This document shows, one piece after another, positions 47,398-58,511 of a stretch of DNA of 64,000 bases. Source of the DNA: Owenia fusiformis (taxonomy: Eukaryota > Annelida > Polychaeta > Sabellida > Oweniidae); contig CAIIXF020000001.1 of the NCBI GenBank assembly GCA_903813345.2, positions 42,251,366-42,315,365 of the forward strand, in the 5' to 3' direction. Every line of letters starts with the position of its first letter. Position 1 is the first letter of the stretch. The position numbers were made by a program, and so were the translations under genes. The notes beneath the pieces were generated by a model. The model searched no databases. It had not been told where the DNA came from and worked only from the letters and a program-made list of their open reading frames with translations.

Positions 47398-47934
47398 TAA
47401 TTGATATATTCATCTTTTTGAATTAGATTTGAATTAAATCTTCAATAAATGAAAATCTGAACCATTTTACGAATCAGAAACTGCAATTGATTCAGTTATA
47501 ACTATTTAAACCAATTTAAATTGTTAGAATATGATACTAAGCTTAAAAAGTAAACATTTGATTAGTTATACCAATCATTGTCATTTTAGAGCCGATTGTT
47601 ATCTCATTTTAAAGTTTAAATTTTATAAATCTTCTTGCTTTCGACGTATTCATAATATTCTACACTTATTTAGGGCCTGTTGATAATGATACCGGTGTAA
47701 AAGAAATTATGGTCCCATGGTTCCTAGGGTAGGTGGTCCTAGTCGGACCATAATTTAAGCTTGTTGTTGGACCACAATCCCTAGGGAAAATAGTCCTAAA
47801 ATATCATATAGAGGGTAGGACCATTTACTAGAGTAGGACCATAATTTCTTTCACACCAGTAAAAGAGTATGTGGTCCCTTTAAGCGGATAATTAAGTTTA
47901 TAGATACATCGATTTGGTTGGTCATCATCGTTTG

Positions 47935-48062
47935 CAGTGTAGCTCAGTTGGTATAAGGCGTTGGACTTGCTGTATATTATTGTATGTACTTGTTACGATT
48001 GTATTTCCATTGTGTTTCTTTCATTCCGCCAGGTACAAAGTTCGAGTCCTATTCCAGTACAT
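47935..48062 (+). other. tRNA-like sequence with A and B boxes
   Basis: TAGCTCAGTTGGTATAAGGC is a good tRNA D-arm / A box. AAGTTCGAGTCC about 100 bases later fits a B box. The anticodon-arm region is replaced by ~60 unrelated bases and the T-stem does not pair well. It is therefore a tRNA pseudogene or the head of a tRNA-derived SINE, not a working tRNA gene. Confidence 0.55.
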
Positions 48063-48362
48063 CTTAAATAATTGCTCAATTTGCCTTTTCATTTCTTGCT
48101 TGATTTTTTTATTATTTTTTTTCATTTAAGTGTCAAAGTCAAAAGTTATATTCTGGTCGTGTGTTTGCACATTATTTGTTATGGATTAAGTAACCTGCTC
48201 AATGAATCTTTTTAGGAAATTACTGAGCTAGCTAGTTGTATGCTACATTTTGAATAGATTTCATGCTGTTCATTGCACAAACACCACACAGGTCATGGTC
48301 ATCGCACAAAAACACCACACAGCTCATTGTTATCACACAAAAAATTCACACAACTTGTGGCA

Positions 48363-51037
48363 ATGGCACATGACCTCCACAGGTTAGGTTTCAAACTAAC
48401 TAAAAAGTTACTGAGTGAAAAGCACGTGAAATTCAATTATTCATACATTCTTACTGAGACATTCAATGACATGGAAGGTGCCAAAACTTCGAATGAACCA
48501 CCAAAGAAAAAAGTTAAACAGAAAATTTCTTGGGACCATGTTACAGCCGTAGAGAATTATATTGTTAGTAATATTTATCCTGCCAACTCAACGCCAAATA
48601 GCAAGAGGGCGATAAGGCGAACAGCAACTTCAAACTTTAAGGTAAGTAACATCCGTTTCTGATATAAGAGTATACAGACCTTCTATCTCAGAATGAAATA
48701 GTTCTGTCGATGGTTTCGAGATGTTACTATTCTTTATTGTTGAGCAAAATATGTATTTTTGAGAGATTATTTTCATTCTATATAGGGAAAATCTAAAATT
48801 CGAATATTTATATATCACGGCTGCAGATGTGTTTATTTGTTTCATTATAAACTGTCATACTTATATGGTGCAATTTCCAATCCACTAAGATCTTCACTGT
48901 ATCTCTGGTATACGAGCAATGATAATTATAAGAAAGAAATATGAAACATGATATTATTTTTAGATCTCACGTGGCGTCCTTTACCACAGGCAGTATTGCA
49001 GGTCAAGAGGGGATATTTCCACAGATTATGATGGTGAAGATGAAAAGGATGATGTGTGGACGAAAGTCATATAGGGACAAAAGAGAACAACTACGCGTTC
49101 TTCGTTCAATACACAGCTCTGGTACAGGTAATCATTTCTATAGTTCTATCAAAACAGTTTTTTTTATATATCGTTCAATAAATTTTGAATATTTTCAAAA
49201 TTGTAATGGTTTTCGTCGCTTTGTAACAAAGATGTATAATGCTCTTATTTTCAGGAGGCCACCTAGGCCGAGACAAAACGCATGACAAAGTGTTGTTGCA
49301 ATCGATGATAAAACAGCGTGCAGTTTAGCCAAAGCTCTGTGTGGCCTGTTTCTAATGTAAGAAAGAAAATTTATTCAAATGTTATCAGTATAAAACAATA
49401 ATTATTATTATTTATTTATACTCCTGTTCAGGACTCCTAGACTTCCACCAACGCGATCATCAGTGTTGACCTAACGAACTACATTCCTTGCACTTGAACC
49501 ACGGTTCTCACATCGCAAATATTTAATCTTTAGTCATGCACCACCATTTCCTCGCTCCCGAACATATTTCTCCACTCCCGCATAGAGATCCGTGTTCGCG
49601 AACCACTATATACAAGAGAAATATGTTCAGGAGCGAGGAAATGGTGGAGCGCAACTAAAGATTTCACGTTTGAGATGGGAAAATTGTGGTTCGAGTGCAA
49701 GGAACGTAGTTCGCGAGGTCAGAACTGATGTTCGCGTTGGTTGAAGTCTAGGAGGACTTTTACTTCGTGTAAAATCATTTCCATTAATCATTTACAGCTT
49801 TGCTTTCCCAAGAACTATATTGACCGACCTTGGTAGGGAATTTAACAACTTACTGATCAGTGCAATAACAGAGGTCTTGGAGATAAATCACACAAACACA
49901 ACTCCATACCACCCCCAATGCAATGGTCTCACTGGTATGTTTAAATAGGGACTTAATGTTTCGTCAACTTCTTTTCCATGTACTGCATGATTGTTAAACT
50001 GTGACAATGTACATATACACTGCGTTAGCTGTTTATAACTACGTTTTGTATTCTCTCGTTAAGCGTTTTCTTGTAATGTGTTCATTACCTTTCGAAATAC
50101 TAGTATCGAATTTTGGAAAGAAAGATCCTATGTACTTATTGAAAATTATTTTTATTAGAGCGCTTCAACCAGACACTGAAGAAAATTATTCTCAAACTAC
50201 AACTTGGAAAGGGTGGGTCTTCAGTGGAGAATTGGGACCTCGACATTGCTGCGGTTGTGTTTGCCTACAACACGTCCAAGCATGCTTCCACACACTATGC
50301 TCCATTCTATCTAATGTTCGGAAGGTACTTTTATCCAGTCTGTTGTTGCCTAACTAGCACTGTCAATACATTGAATACAATATTCAAGTGAGTTCATTTA
50401 ATTGCTATTTTATCCTACAGGGAACCAGTGTTCCAAGGTGATGTCAGTGCACAGGGTAGTGATGATGAATCGGAAGGTATGGAACAACCGTTGCAAGCGC
50501 ATAATGAGAAGGATGCCGAGGACCAGATAGTGCGGAATATTAACAAGATGAAGGATGTAGTAGCGCCGGAGGTTTTGGATAACATTGCAACTGCCCAAGG
50601 ACGTCAAAAGCATCACTATGATAAGAAGTTAAATCCACAAAAGGTAATGATTTCAAAGCGTAAAATCAAGTTCCGAACATTGTAAAAACAAATATCGTTC
50701 GTGTATATAAAACTTATTGAAAGTCATAAAAGTACATTCAATGTGAAATAAAATTATGCGAAATCATCTCAGATAAATAAATGTTTTAGGCACTGGAAAT
50801 TGGATGTAAGGTCTTGAAAAAGAACCTAAAACGTTCTGACAGAAAGGGCGAGAAAAACAGGATCCCGTGGATGGGCCCCTACACGGTGTAGAGCAAGTTT
50901 GAAAGACAACATACAAACTAAGAAACAAAGAGGGACTAATTCTGAAGAAAATACTAGCAAATGCTTGCAATTTAAAAATTTCAAAAGCACATCCTATGAC
51001 CAAAGTTCAGAAACCGATTTCATCAGTGATTCGTTAA
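48363..51037 (+). pseudogene. Ginger-like integrase gene, intron-containing, decayed
   Basis: Exons inferred from frame and GT/AG sites: 48363-48641 (from ATG in GGCAATGG; nuclear-localisation-like PPKKKVKQK), 48964-49127 (ends LRSIHSSGT), 49255 to about 49326 (GGHLGRDKTHDKV, start of the H2C2 zinc-binding domain), 49798-49934 (ILTDLGREFNN ... TPYHPQCNGLT), 50159-50324 (ERFNQTLKKI ... AYNTSKHAS), 50421-50643, 50790-51037 (RIPWMGPYTV, the GPY/F domain). The second catalytic Asp (TDLGREF) and the Glu (ERFNQTL) are present. The Glu codon is split G|AG by an intron. The rest of H2C2 and the first Asp are lost where a MITE inserted. Stops in exon 2 and after GPYTV, plus frameshifts, make it a pseudogene. 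A domesticated integrase gene (KRBA2/GIN1 type) is the alternative. Confidence 0.75.
49431..49757. mobile_element. 327-bp foldback MITE inside the integrase gene
   Basis: Left arm GGACTCCTAGACTTCCACCA and the complement of the right arm, which ends GAAGTCTAGGAGGAC, match over ~150 bp at about 85%. It occupies the interval where the integrase exon with C-x2-C and the first Asp should lie. Confidence 0.8.
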
Positions 51038-51364
51038 TACACATGTATTGTATACGTATAACAGAATAAAATAGTTGACAAGATACACATCTTCAATCGT
51101 TTTCTATTCAATAGATATTAAATAATTTAGCCTGTTGAATTTAATTATTATCTAAAGTGAACATTATTCCCTTGAAATAAAGCCGTATAACCAATTTCTC
51201 CAGGAATTTAGGTCCAGGACCAATATTCCTAGAGATAATGGTCCAGGACCAATAATCCTAGGGATTTTGGTCCGATTGGGACCACATACTCCAGCAGGTG
51301 GGACTGTAATCCCAGGAGATTTAGGTAGGATCAGAAATACTTTTACACCGGCATTATTGTAATA

Positions 51365-51889
51365 TTGAAATCATATCAGTAATAAAGATCCCCAAGTGGA
51401 GGTCAATGTCCCCCCCCCCATTTGTGATGGCGTTATACGAATAAGGTTGAAGACATCAGGATGAAACCTGTTTTCATGATTTATACACATGAATGATGTA
51501 ATTTAATCGTAACAATGTACTAGCTTTTCATCTAAGAAAAATATTTAAATTTCGTAAAATAGACCCCTGCTGAAATCGTTCATAAATTAAGTTCTGTAAC
51601 CTCGATGGTGCTCAAAAATGTATAAATGGTCAATGATATCATCCTAACTAACATATGCAAATTAAAAACATTAGGCTGTAACAATAAGCTTTAAAAAAGT
51701 ACACAGTGTTTGATGAGTTATACCCCCCCCCACTGTGAACTTGAATTCCATTTTGATCTAATTTTTCAGTTGTAATTTTACATTATGCTCTTGATATATA
51801 ATAATTCATACTTTTTGCACTTATTTTTATCTATTCACAAGAAATCTTTTAAAACAATTATTTCTTTTAAAAAATGCTGCTTAAATCTC
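51365..51889. other. No recognisable feature
   Basis: AT-rich with C runs at 51410-51419 and 51723-51731. Confidence 0.45.
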
Positions 51890-52057
51890 AAATAAATGAT
51901 AAAAGGTAATGTTGTGTGGTCCTCAACAAGCCATACCATATTCATGGATATGAAATCTATCAACATAATCTATAAATAAATGATAAAAGGTAATGTTGTG
52001 TGGTCCTCAACAAGCCATACCATATTCATGGATATGAAATCTATCAACATAATCTAT
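51890..52057. repeat. 84-bp perfect tandem duplication
   Basis: Two identical 84-base copies (51890-51973 and 51974-52057), starting AAATAAATGATAAAAGGTAA. They lie just upstream of the LINE C-terminal piece. Perfect identity implies a recent event or an assembly artefact. Confidence 0.9.
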
Positions 52058-52108
52058 AAAAATGATTGAAACTTGAACAGGAGGTAATTTTGAATTTTTT
52101 GTCAATTC

Positions 52109-52457
52109 CTTTATCACTACAAGGGAACCAGGCTGCGTCACCAAAGCTCCCCAAGACCTACAGTGGGAGCCACTGAAGGAGCGTCGAGAGGCTGCTAGAG
52201 TTTTACTTTTTACAAAAAAGCAGAACCTAGCAGCCACCGACGTGTCCCCATACTTCCGCCAACAGATCAATACCAACACTAGGTTGTATCATCCTTCTAA
52301 GTACATACAACCATCAACTAGAACGGATGCATACAAATTTAGCTATTTCCCTAGGACAATAGCTAAATGGAACACTCTACCAGGTGACATCTTAGACTGT
52401 GACAGTCTAAGTAGTTTTAAATTATCATACTATGCCTATGTCAATAACTGCAATTAA
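52109..52457 (+). pseudogene. CR1-like LINE C-terminal tail
   Basis: An open frame without stops reads REPGCVTKAPQDLQWEPLKE, then RREAARVLLF, then SPYFRQQINTNTRLYHPSKY, and near the end RTDAYKFSYFPRTIAKWNTL followed by a stop. This is the conserved end of CR1-type ORF2 (REPGSVT...L.W..L..RR; ...YSYFPRTI..WN.LP). In protein order it follows the RT piece ending at 45233 almost directly, which suggests one element split by ~6.9 kb of later insertions. Confidence 0.85.
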
Positions 52458-53229
52458 ATAGGTGTGTTTTTAATATAGATCGATGTTTTAATGTAAAAGG
52501 TCCCCAGTGCACAGCAACAAGCATGCACTACTGATAAAGAGGGGAGATGTCAACGCGGTAGCCTGATAGTCTCCCCAGGGTGTTTCAACATAAAGGGACT
52601 TCCTAGGGGGTACATGGGCCAACCAAGAAGGTTCTTTTCAATTTTAAAATGAGTTGTAAACCTATGGTTTAAATTATATTCTATTCAAATTCTATCACTG
52701 TTAAATTATATATCTGCTTCATATGGGCTTATTAGCCTTTTGCAGATCATTGACATAGATATAGACAATTGCAATCAGTCAACATTACATAAAATACCGT
52801 GTTTTTGCAGAATGTTTTCAATGATTGATTTAAGAGAAAAACATTGTTGAATTCAGTTCTCCATATCGATACCAATCCTTTGGAAGATTTATTTTTTTAA
52901 GAGAAAATTTACAACTGAATTGCCAAATGAATAGGCGCAGTGCATGGCAAAATATGTTAGGCCTTCTAGTATTTTTTCTGAAGTGATACGCTTCTAAGAT
53001 ATGAGATCTATTAAAAAAGGCGCATCATCACCAACGTGAAAAAGTCAATGTTTTTGCTATAAATCAGGCAACAATGATCTACACGACCTGTAATAAATAG
53101 GTATAAGAGACGTTATTATCACAACACTAATGACATTGCTCACTTTTTAAAGTTGTTTCCATGCGTTATACAAAAATAATCGTAATAAATCAATATTGGT
53201 TGGAGGGGGGGGGGGGGGAGGATGGATGT
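52458..53229. other. LINE 3' region and unassigned DNA
   Basis: The first ~150 bp after the stop (to about 52620) is less AT-rich and may be the LINE 3' untranslated region. The rest is AT-rich, with a 14-base G run at 53205-53218. Confidence 0.45.
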
Positions 53230-53760
53230 TATTTTTCAATTTAAGACTATGGTGTTAATCTTATACAGTGTGTGGTGAATGGTATTAAAGTATTACTATG
53301 ACAGATTGATAGTGTAATTGATGATACTTTAGATAGCATCACGTCATCAGGTAAAATATGATACCATTTACAGTTTTATATACTGTAATAAAGATATGAT
53401 CTTACTCATATATAAATTATTTTTTTAAATTAAGACGGTAGTGTTAATTAAGTGCAGTAAAATGTACAAGTATCAAAAATGACAGATGAAGTGTAATTAA
53501 TTGGTTATATGGCCTTACTAGATCTTGTATAAATGATTATATAAATGATAAAAATGATATATATTTTTTATGATATAAATGATTTAAGACAGTAGTGCAA
53601 ACCTTATAAATTGGTATCTTTTACATTTTTCAACTTAAGACAATATTATAGCGTTTATTTGTGTGGTAAATAGAACTGGGTATTAAGAATAAAAAAAACT
53701 AAAGAAGGTAAGTGTAATTGATGATACAACGTGTGGCATGATATCAGGTTGGGAGAAGTT
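53230..53760. repeat. Degenerate ~200-bp tandem repeat
   Basis: TTTAAGACNRTAGTGTTAA-type starts recur at about 53236, 53432, 53582 and 53632, followed by GTGTAATTGATGATAC and ATGATATC motifs. Confidence 0.55.
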
Positions 53761-53915
53761 AAAAATGATATCTTTTTATAGTCTGAAATGTATGTTTTTT
53801 TCCCAGGGTGCCAATTATTATATTTTATATTAAACAAATTTTCAGAACGAAATGATGGTACGTAAACAGACTTAAACTAATCAAATAATTCTAATTTTTG
53901 CAATATCAGAGATTA

Positions 53916-54541
53916 TACAGGGTGGGCCAAAAAACGCCACTTTTTTTCAAAATGCTATAACTTTTTTAATTTTTGATACAAAATCATAATTTGCATACCA
54001 AATGAAACTCGAGGTTGTTATTTAGCCATGCATCATGAATTGTACACTTTTACTTGAATAAAATATGTCACCAGCGTCTCACTTAAACATGTGGTGTGCC
54101 ATGAGAAATAAGCATAATTTGCAAAACGTTCCTGAACTGATACGGTCCGATGATCACCAAGTTAATAGCTCTGGTGCAAACCCCAGTGAGTATAGGGTAC
54201 GGGAAGGTCTCCAGGAGATTGTATGCAGGCACCCAATCTAGAAAATTGCTCAACTAAAGCTGGCAATTAAGACAGGTTGAAAAAAAACTTAGCTAACATT
54301 TCATTGATACTGCAATATCAGCAAGGCGACTAAAACTAAAATATATCATCAATTAGGGTGGCGCACCAATTGAACTCCCCGTTTTAGATTAAATATAATC
54401 CAAGTTGAAGGACTTGTTACATTATATTATTACTAAGAACCCTTGGCACTATATAACTGCAAAATTTGGGGTATGTAGGTTTGAAAATTAAAAAGTTATA
54501 GCGTCTTGGAAAAAAGTGGCGTTTTTTTGGCCCACCCTGTA
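53916..54541. mobile_element. 626-bp mariner-type MITE
   Basis: Ends are TACAGGGTGGGCCAAAAAAC and its complement, with inverted homology over ~60 bp and TA at both edges. The interior is non-coding. Confidence 0.85.
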
Positions 54542-54900
54542 GTAATATAAATCAGTCGTAGAAACATCAATAAGCTGGGTTTCATATGAAAAAAGTTATT
54601 TAGTATCAAACGTTCAAACTTGATTTCCCAAAACTCATGTTTTTGAAATAGAACACTTTGGCTTTTGAACAGCGATACGTCACTAGAACAAAAGAGAATA
54701 TTTTAAGTGCAATAAACTATATTAAAAAAGCACCTTTTCTAATAAACAGCAAATGACTAGAACTAGAGAACTGAATAACACTATTTATACGATTGGTAAA
54801 TTATCATACCCTGATATTCAAATTACTGATTGAGCATATAACTTATTTACAATTGATATGCACTTATTTACAATGGTCTGCTGGCTAGCAGGCACATATA

Positions 54901-55640
54901 TACGAGGCGTGATCCAAAAATATTGGACGCGCCGCTCTAACTCTGCTATTTTCTAATATAATTACATGAAACTTTCAGATAATAAAGATCAACATCTTAA
55001 CAACTTTGTGTATACGTTTCATTAGAAAATAATATATTCTAGCTACTTTTCTAAATATTTTTTTCTCACCAGTCATGATATGAGAGAATTTCCGATTTTC
55101 AGTTGAGTGTCATCTGCCATCATCATCTTCACATATTAAGACCTACTTTTCAACATATTTTCCACGAATTTGAACACATTTTTCATACCGCTTTACCAAT
55201 CTTTACCACCTTGGAGCAAAAATGATTCCAGAATGAGGGTTGATTGTCTGATGTCATTTTCTTTGAACTTGACATATGCGGCCATTGTCATATGTGAAAT
55301 TATGATTAAAACACAATTAATTGGTAGGCCAGTAAAAAGGGAAGTAAACTAACGTGGTTTTACATTCAAAATTTAAGGAAAGATAGTGGTCAAGACTTGA
55401 AAAACAAGTCAAATACCGGCAACATTTAAAGCTGAAAGTTGCCATGTGCGAATACCGTTCCGGGTGGCAGGATGACTATATTAATAACTATCAAGAAAAC
55501 TACATATATCATTTCACCATGAAATTAATTCACAAAGTTGTTAGCTTGTTGGTCTTTATTATCGGAAAGTTTAAAGTAATTTTATCAAAAACAAACAAAA
55601 TTAGAGCAGGGCGACCAAGACTTTTGGATCACCCCTCGTA
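54901..55640. mobile_element. 740-bp mariner-like element
   Basis: Left end TACGAGGCGTGATCCAAAAA and right end TTTTGGATCACCCCTCGTA are complementary. Inverted similarity reaches ~150 bp inward, including TTTCAGATAATAAAGATCAA on the left. TA lies at both edges. It retains a scrap of transposase on the minus strand. Confidence 0.85.
55143..55208 (-). pseudogene. Mariner transposase C-terminal scrap
   Basis: Reads W*RLVKRYEKCVQIRGKYVEK followed by a stop. W-x-x-LV-x-RYEKCIQ-x-x-GDYVEK is the usual end of mariner DD34D transposases. One internal stop. Confidence 0.75.
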
Positions 55641-55730
55641 CAATGGAATGTCTGATTACCAAAGTGGTTTTCTATGTGAATACTTAAAGAAAAATATTGC
55701 AATCAATAGATCAGAATCTTGCTGGGTAGT

Positions 55731-56130
55731 GTGAGTAATATAACATTGGTTAAAATACATTGATGAAATATCAAGGGCAGGTTTATTATTGAATAAGGTA
55801 ATGTTGTTCAGATGTTATTCTCTGATTACTCAATTAGCATCTTATATTTCTATTGTATATCAATTTTTTGTAAAGATCACGAACTGTACCACATTGACTT
55901 ATATTTTGAGTTTGGATGATGATGAACATAATATTTTGGACGAATTGTAGAGTTGGGTAGTTGTTACACATAGGGTGCTATGTTGCACTTATTAATGTTA
56001 ATATTATTTTGCAGACCAGGAGGTCTGAGGCTAAGAGGGGGGTAATGTGAGTAATAAAACATTGGTTAAAATACATTGATGAAATATCAAGGGCAGGTTT
56101 AGTATTGAATAAGGTAATGTTGTTCAGTCT
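55731..56130. repeat. Direct repeat pair resembling an LTR edge
   Basis: TGTGAGTAATATAACATTGG and ~85 bp following (55731-55815) recur at 56047-56130. The second copy is immediately preceded by a purine tract (GAGGCTAAGAGGGGGG). A TG-starting repeat after a polypurine tract is what the 3' LTR boundary of a plus-strand LTR element looks like. The segment is too short to identify. Confidence 0.5.
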
Positions 56131-56967
56131 CAAATTGGCTCAGTATAGCGAATACGGTATGTTAGAATAAGTATACTTTAAGGAAAAGAGAGCTTGAGCG
56201 ACTTTCAATTATCATTTGGCATAAGCGTGTCTGATTTTTGCATACTCATGTCGCATTTTGGCATAATCGTTCATATCATCAGGAAAAGTAAGTTTACAGA
56301 CATTATGTAAACAATACATCTCACAGAATCTCTTCCACATTGCATTCCAAAGGAAGTTGATTTATGCAATGTAATTCTTAGTAGTTTGTGTGTTATCTAT
56401 TTTGGGAAACCTTCTACAGAAGTGGGAAAGTACCTCTTGTGGAATTCGGCTGAAAATGGTGAGGCAAAACGTCTTGACAAACAGAATCTATTACCTTGGA
56501 GACAAAACGCAGTTTTAAAGTCAATATCAGTGTAGTAGACTAAATGTCTGAGTATAAAATGTGTACAAATGAGACAAGAGCTAGATGGACTTCAGGTTTT
56601 AGGAAAGATAAGAGCAGATTAGTCACATGTGAGAGTGACCAAAACTTTTTAAAACTACTCAGAATCGCCCAGAATTGAAGTTTATTAGTATGAAACATAT
56701 TCTGGACGTAGGCAAAAAGGGGAATTTTCATGAACAAATTTAAAGTTTTTGCAGAATCAGCAGTTTTCGCTTTTTACCCCAAAAACCACTGATTTTGACG
56801 ATATTTGGCTACAATGTCGTCCTTAATGACCTCAAGATGTCATATGTTGTCGTAAATGGGGAAGCAAATACGTTGCTGGTCATAATAAAGATTGAATTTT
56901 CTATCTTATGGTTTCTAGTAAAGAATGAAGGCACATATCAGGGGTACAGTCAGAGATTTTTCAGTTA
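56131..56967. other. No recognisable feature
   Basis: Flanking DNA of the LTR element; no coding support. Confidence 0.45.
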
Positions 56968-56971
56968 AGTG

Positions 56972-57843
56972 TGTTACGTTCGAAAATAACAGAAAGTAAA
57001 AACAGCAATTAAATTATGATAACAATATATTTATATTTTGAAAACTAAATAATATAACAATGATATAAAGGAGGTTTAATACTTAAGTGATGTCCAATCA
57101 ATGGTACGGCTTATTCTTGATGTCGATAAATATCCTTAACGATCCTTGAGAATGTTCCAGATCACGAAAGTTTCAATAATCGTTAATAGTTCTCCAATGT
57201 TTGTAATAATCCAATAATGTTCGTCGTAATCCTATAATGTTCGTATCCAATAATGTTTAATGATAATCCACAAATGTTTGATGATAATCCACAAATGTTT
57301 ATGATAATCCACGAATGTATATGATAATCCGTATATAGTGTGTGTTGTAATATATGTCCATATAAAGTCCTCAGGTTGTGTGTTTGTAGTGTTATAAATG
57401 TTCCCACAGTAGGTGTCTGTAATATTCCGCTAAGAAGATGTCCTTTGATCAACTTTGAAATTCTGCTTTATTTAGTTCCTTTGAGATGTCCAGTTATGAT
57501 GATTTAATTATCTGCTAATGAGAGTCACTGTGCTGTTCTTTTTATAATGTGAAAGAATGATCCAGAAACGAATCTTCTGGAACTACATCTTGATTGGACA
57601 TCTTTAGTGACATGATTAAATTTTAATGAATGGTTATAATTTCTAGAACTATCTGGATGGTCAAGGGTTAATGAGTCATTCAGTTCAGTTTTGTTTTAAA
57701 GATACAGTGTATAATGTCATTGTGACCTTGACCTAAGATCTCTAATGAAGAATAGCTCAACATATACAGCAAGCATACATTACAAATTAAACTATAGGTG
57801 AATATAGTAGAATATAATATACATGTAGCTCACTACTGTAACA
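56972..57843 (-). repeat. 3' LTR
   Basis: 872 bp, apparently identical to 61594-62465 throughout. Within it, about five ~20-bp units with GATAATCCACAAATGTTT lie at 57240-57335. The 89-codon frame in each LTR reads these repeats and is not supported as a gene. Confidence 0.95.
57467..57472 (-). terminator. AATAAA polyadenylation signal in 3' LTR
   Basis: AATAAA on the minus strand, about 70 bases downstream of the TATA-like box, a spacing that suits a short LTR R region. Confidence 0.5.
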
Positions 57844-57854
57844 CCTCCCTCCTT
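57844..57854 (-). other. Polypurine tract
   Basis: On the minus strand AAGGAGGGAGG directly abuts the 3' LTR. This is where plus-strand DNA synthesis is primed during reverse transcription. Confidence 0.85.
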
Positions 57855-58511
57855 AAAAGAAAAGTTTTGAATGCAATGAAAAACTTTTACAAGAATATCT
57901 TGAGTAGCGAGCGTTACAATTTCTAAAAGTGAGGTTGAGACTTACATGATATTAACTTTACAATAGTCCTTTTATATGCAGTATGTTTACAAGTAATATA
58001 ATACTTTCTATCGTTACAGTGTGAGTACAATCTAATAACATATAATGTTCTGTAATAATGTGTTACAATAGTATCATACTACAATAGTATCAAACTAAGT
58101 TATGCATCAAGTCATAAATACAATACATGCAATAGATCATATAACATATACAATAGCATACATTTTTGAGTCTGACAAACACTAAACTAGTACAATGTTT
58201 TAAATTATCACATGATCTTATGTAAGTATTTCTAATTGTACACTCTGATGTTATCAAGTAATCTTGTGACACTATTTAATGATCACCTATAATGCTCACA
58301 TAATCTAGATGCAATCTTATAGTTCATATAATATCAATTTCACTGTTTAGGCAAATGTTTTTATATATTGTTAAAACTAAGTGACAGTTATCACAAATGT
58401 CTAATTTGCCTACCATATAATATAATCTTCATGAGTTTATCTTTATAAATTACAATATCTGAATCTTGAATAACATATAGTTGTCATTTACATACAAGTT
58501 TGGCCTATGAG
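57855..58511 (-). other. Non-coding interval between stop codon and PPT
   Basis: About 660 bp of AT-rich sequence in which I see no RT, RNase H or envelope remnant. It probably combines the 3' untranslated region with the scar of the pol deletion. Confidence 0.6.

Larger units (their letters stand above)
47678..51364 (+). mobile_element. Decayed Ginger-like integrase DNA transposon
   Basis: Left end TGTTGATAATGATACCGGTG and, at the right end in reverse, TATTACAATAATGCCGGTG share CCGGTGTAAAAG and flank an integrase gene with introns. Next to each end is a cluster of GGTCC/GGACC motifs (47711-47845 and 51205-51290), plausible transposase-binding sites. Within the left end, 47694-47715 is complementary to 47836-47857. 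Gypsy-like integrase with a GPY motif between terminal inverted repeats defines Ginger transposons. A 4-bp target duplication could not be confirmed. A MITE has inserted at 49431-49757. Confidence 0.7.

Noticed and set aside
47935-48062. Functional tRNA gene
   Set aside because: The A and B boxes are good, but the anticodon arm is replaced and the T-stem and acceptor stem do not pair.
57183-57452. 89-codon frame present in both LTRs as a gene
   Set aside because: It is identical only because the LTRs are identical, and it reads ~20-bp repeats.
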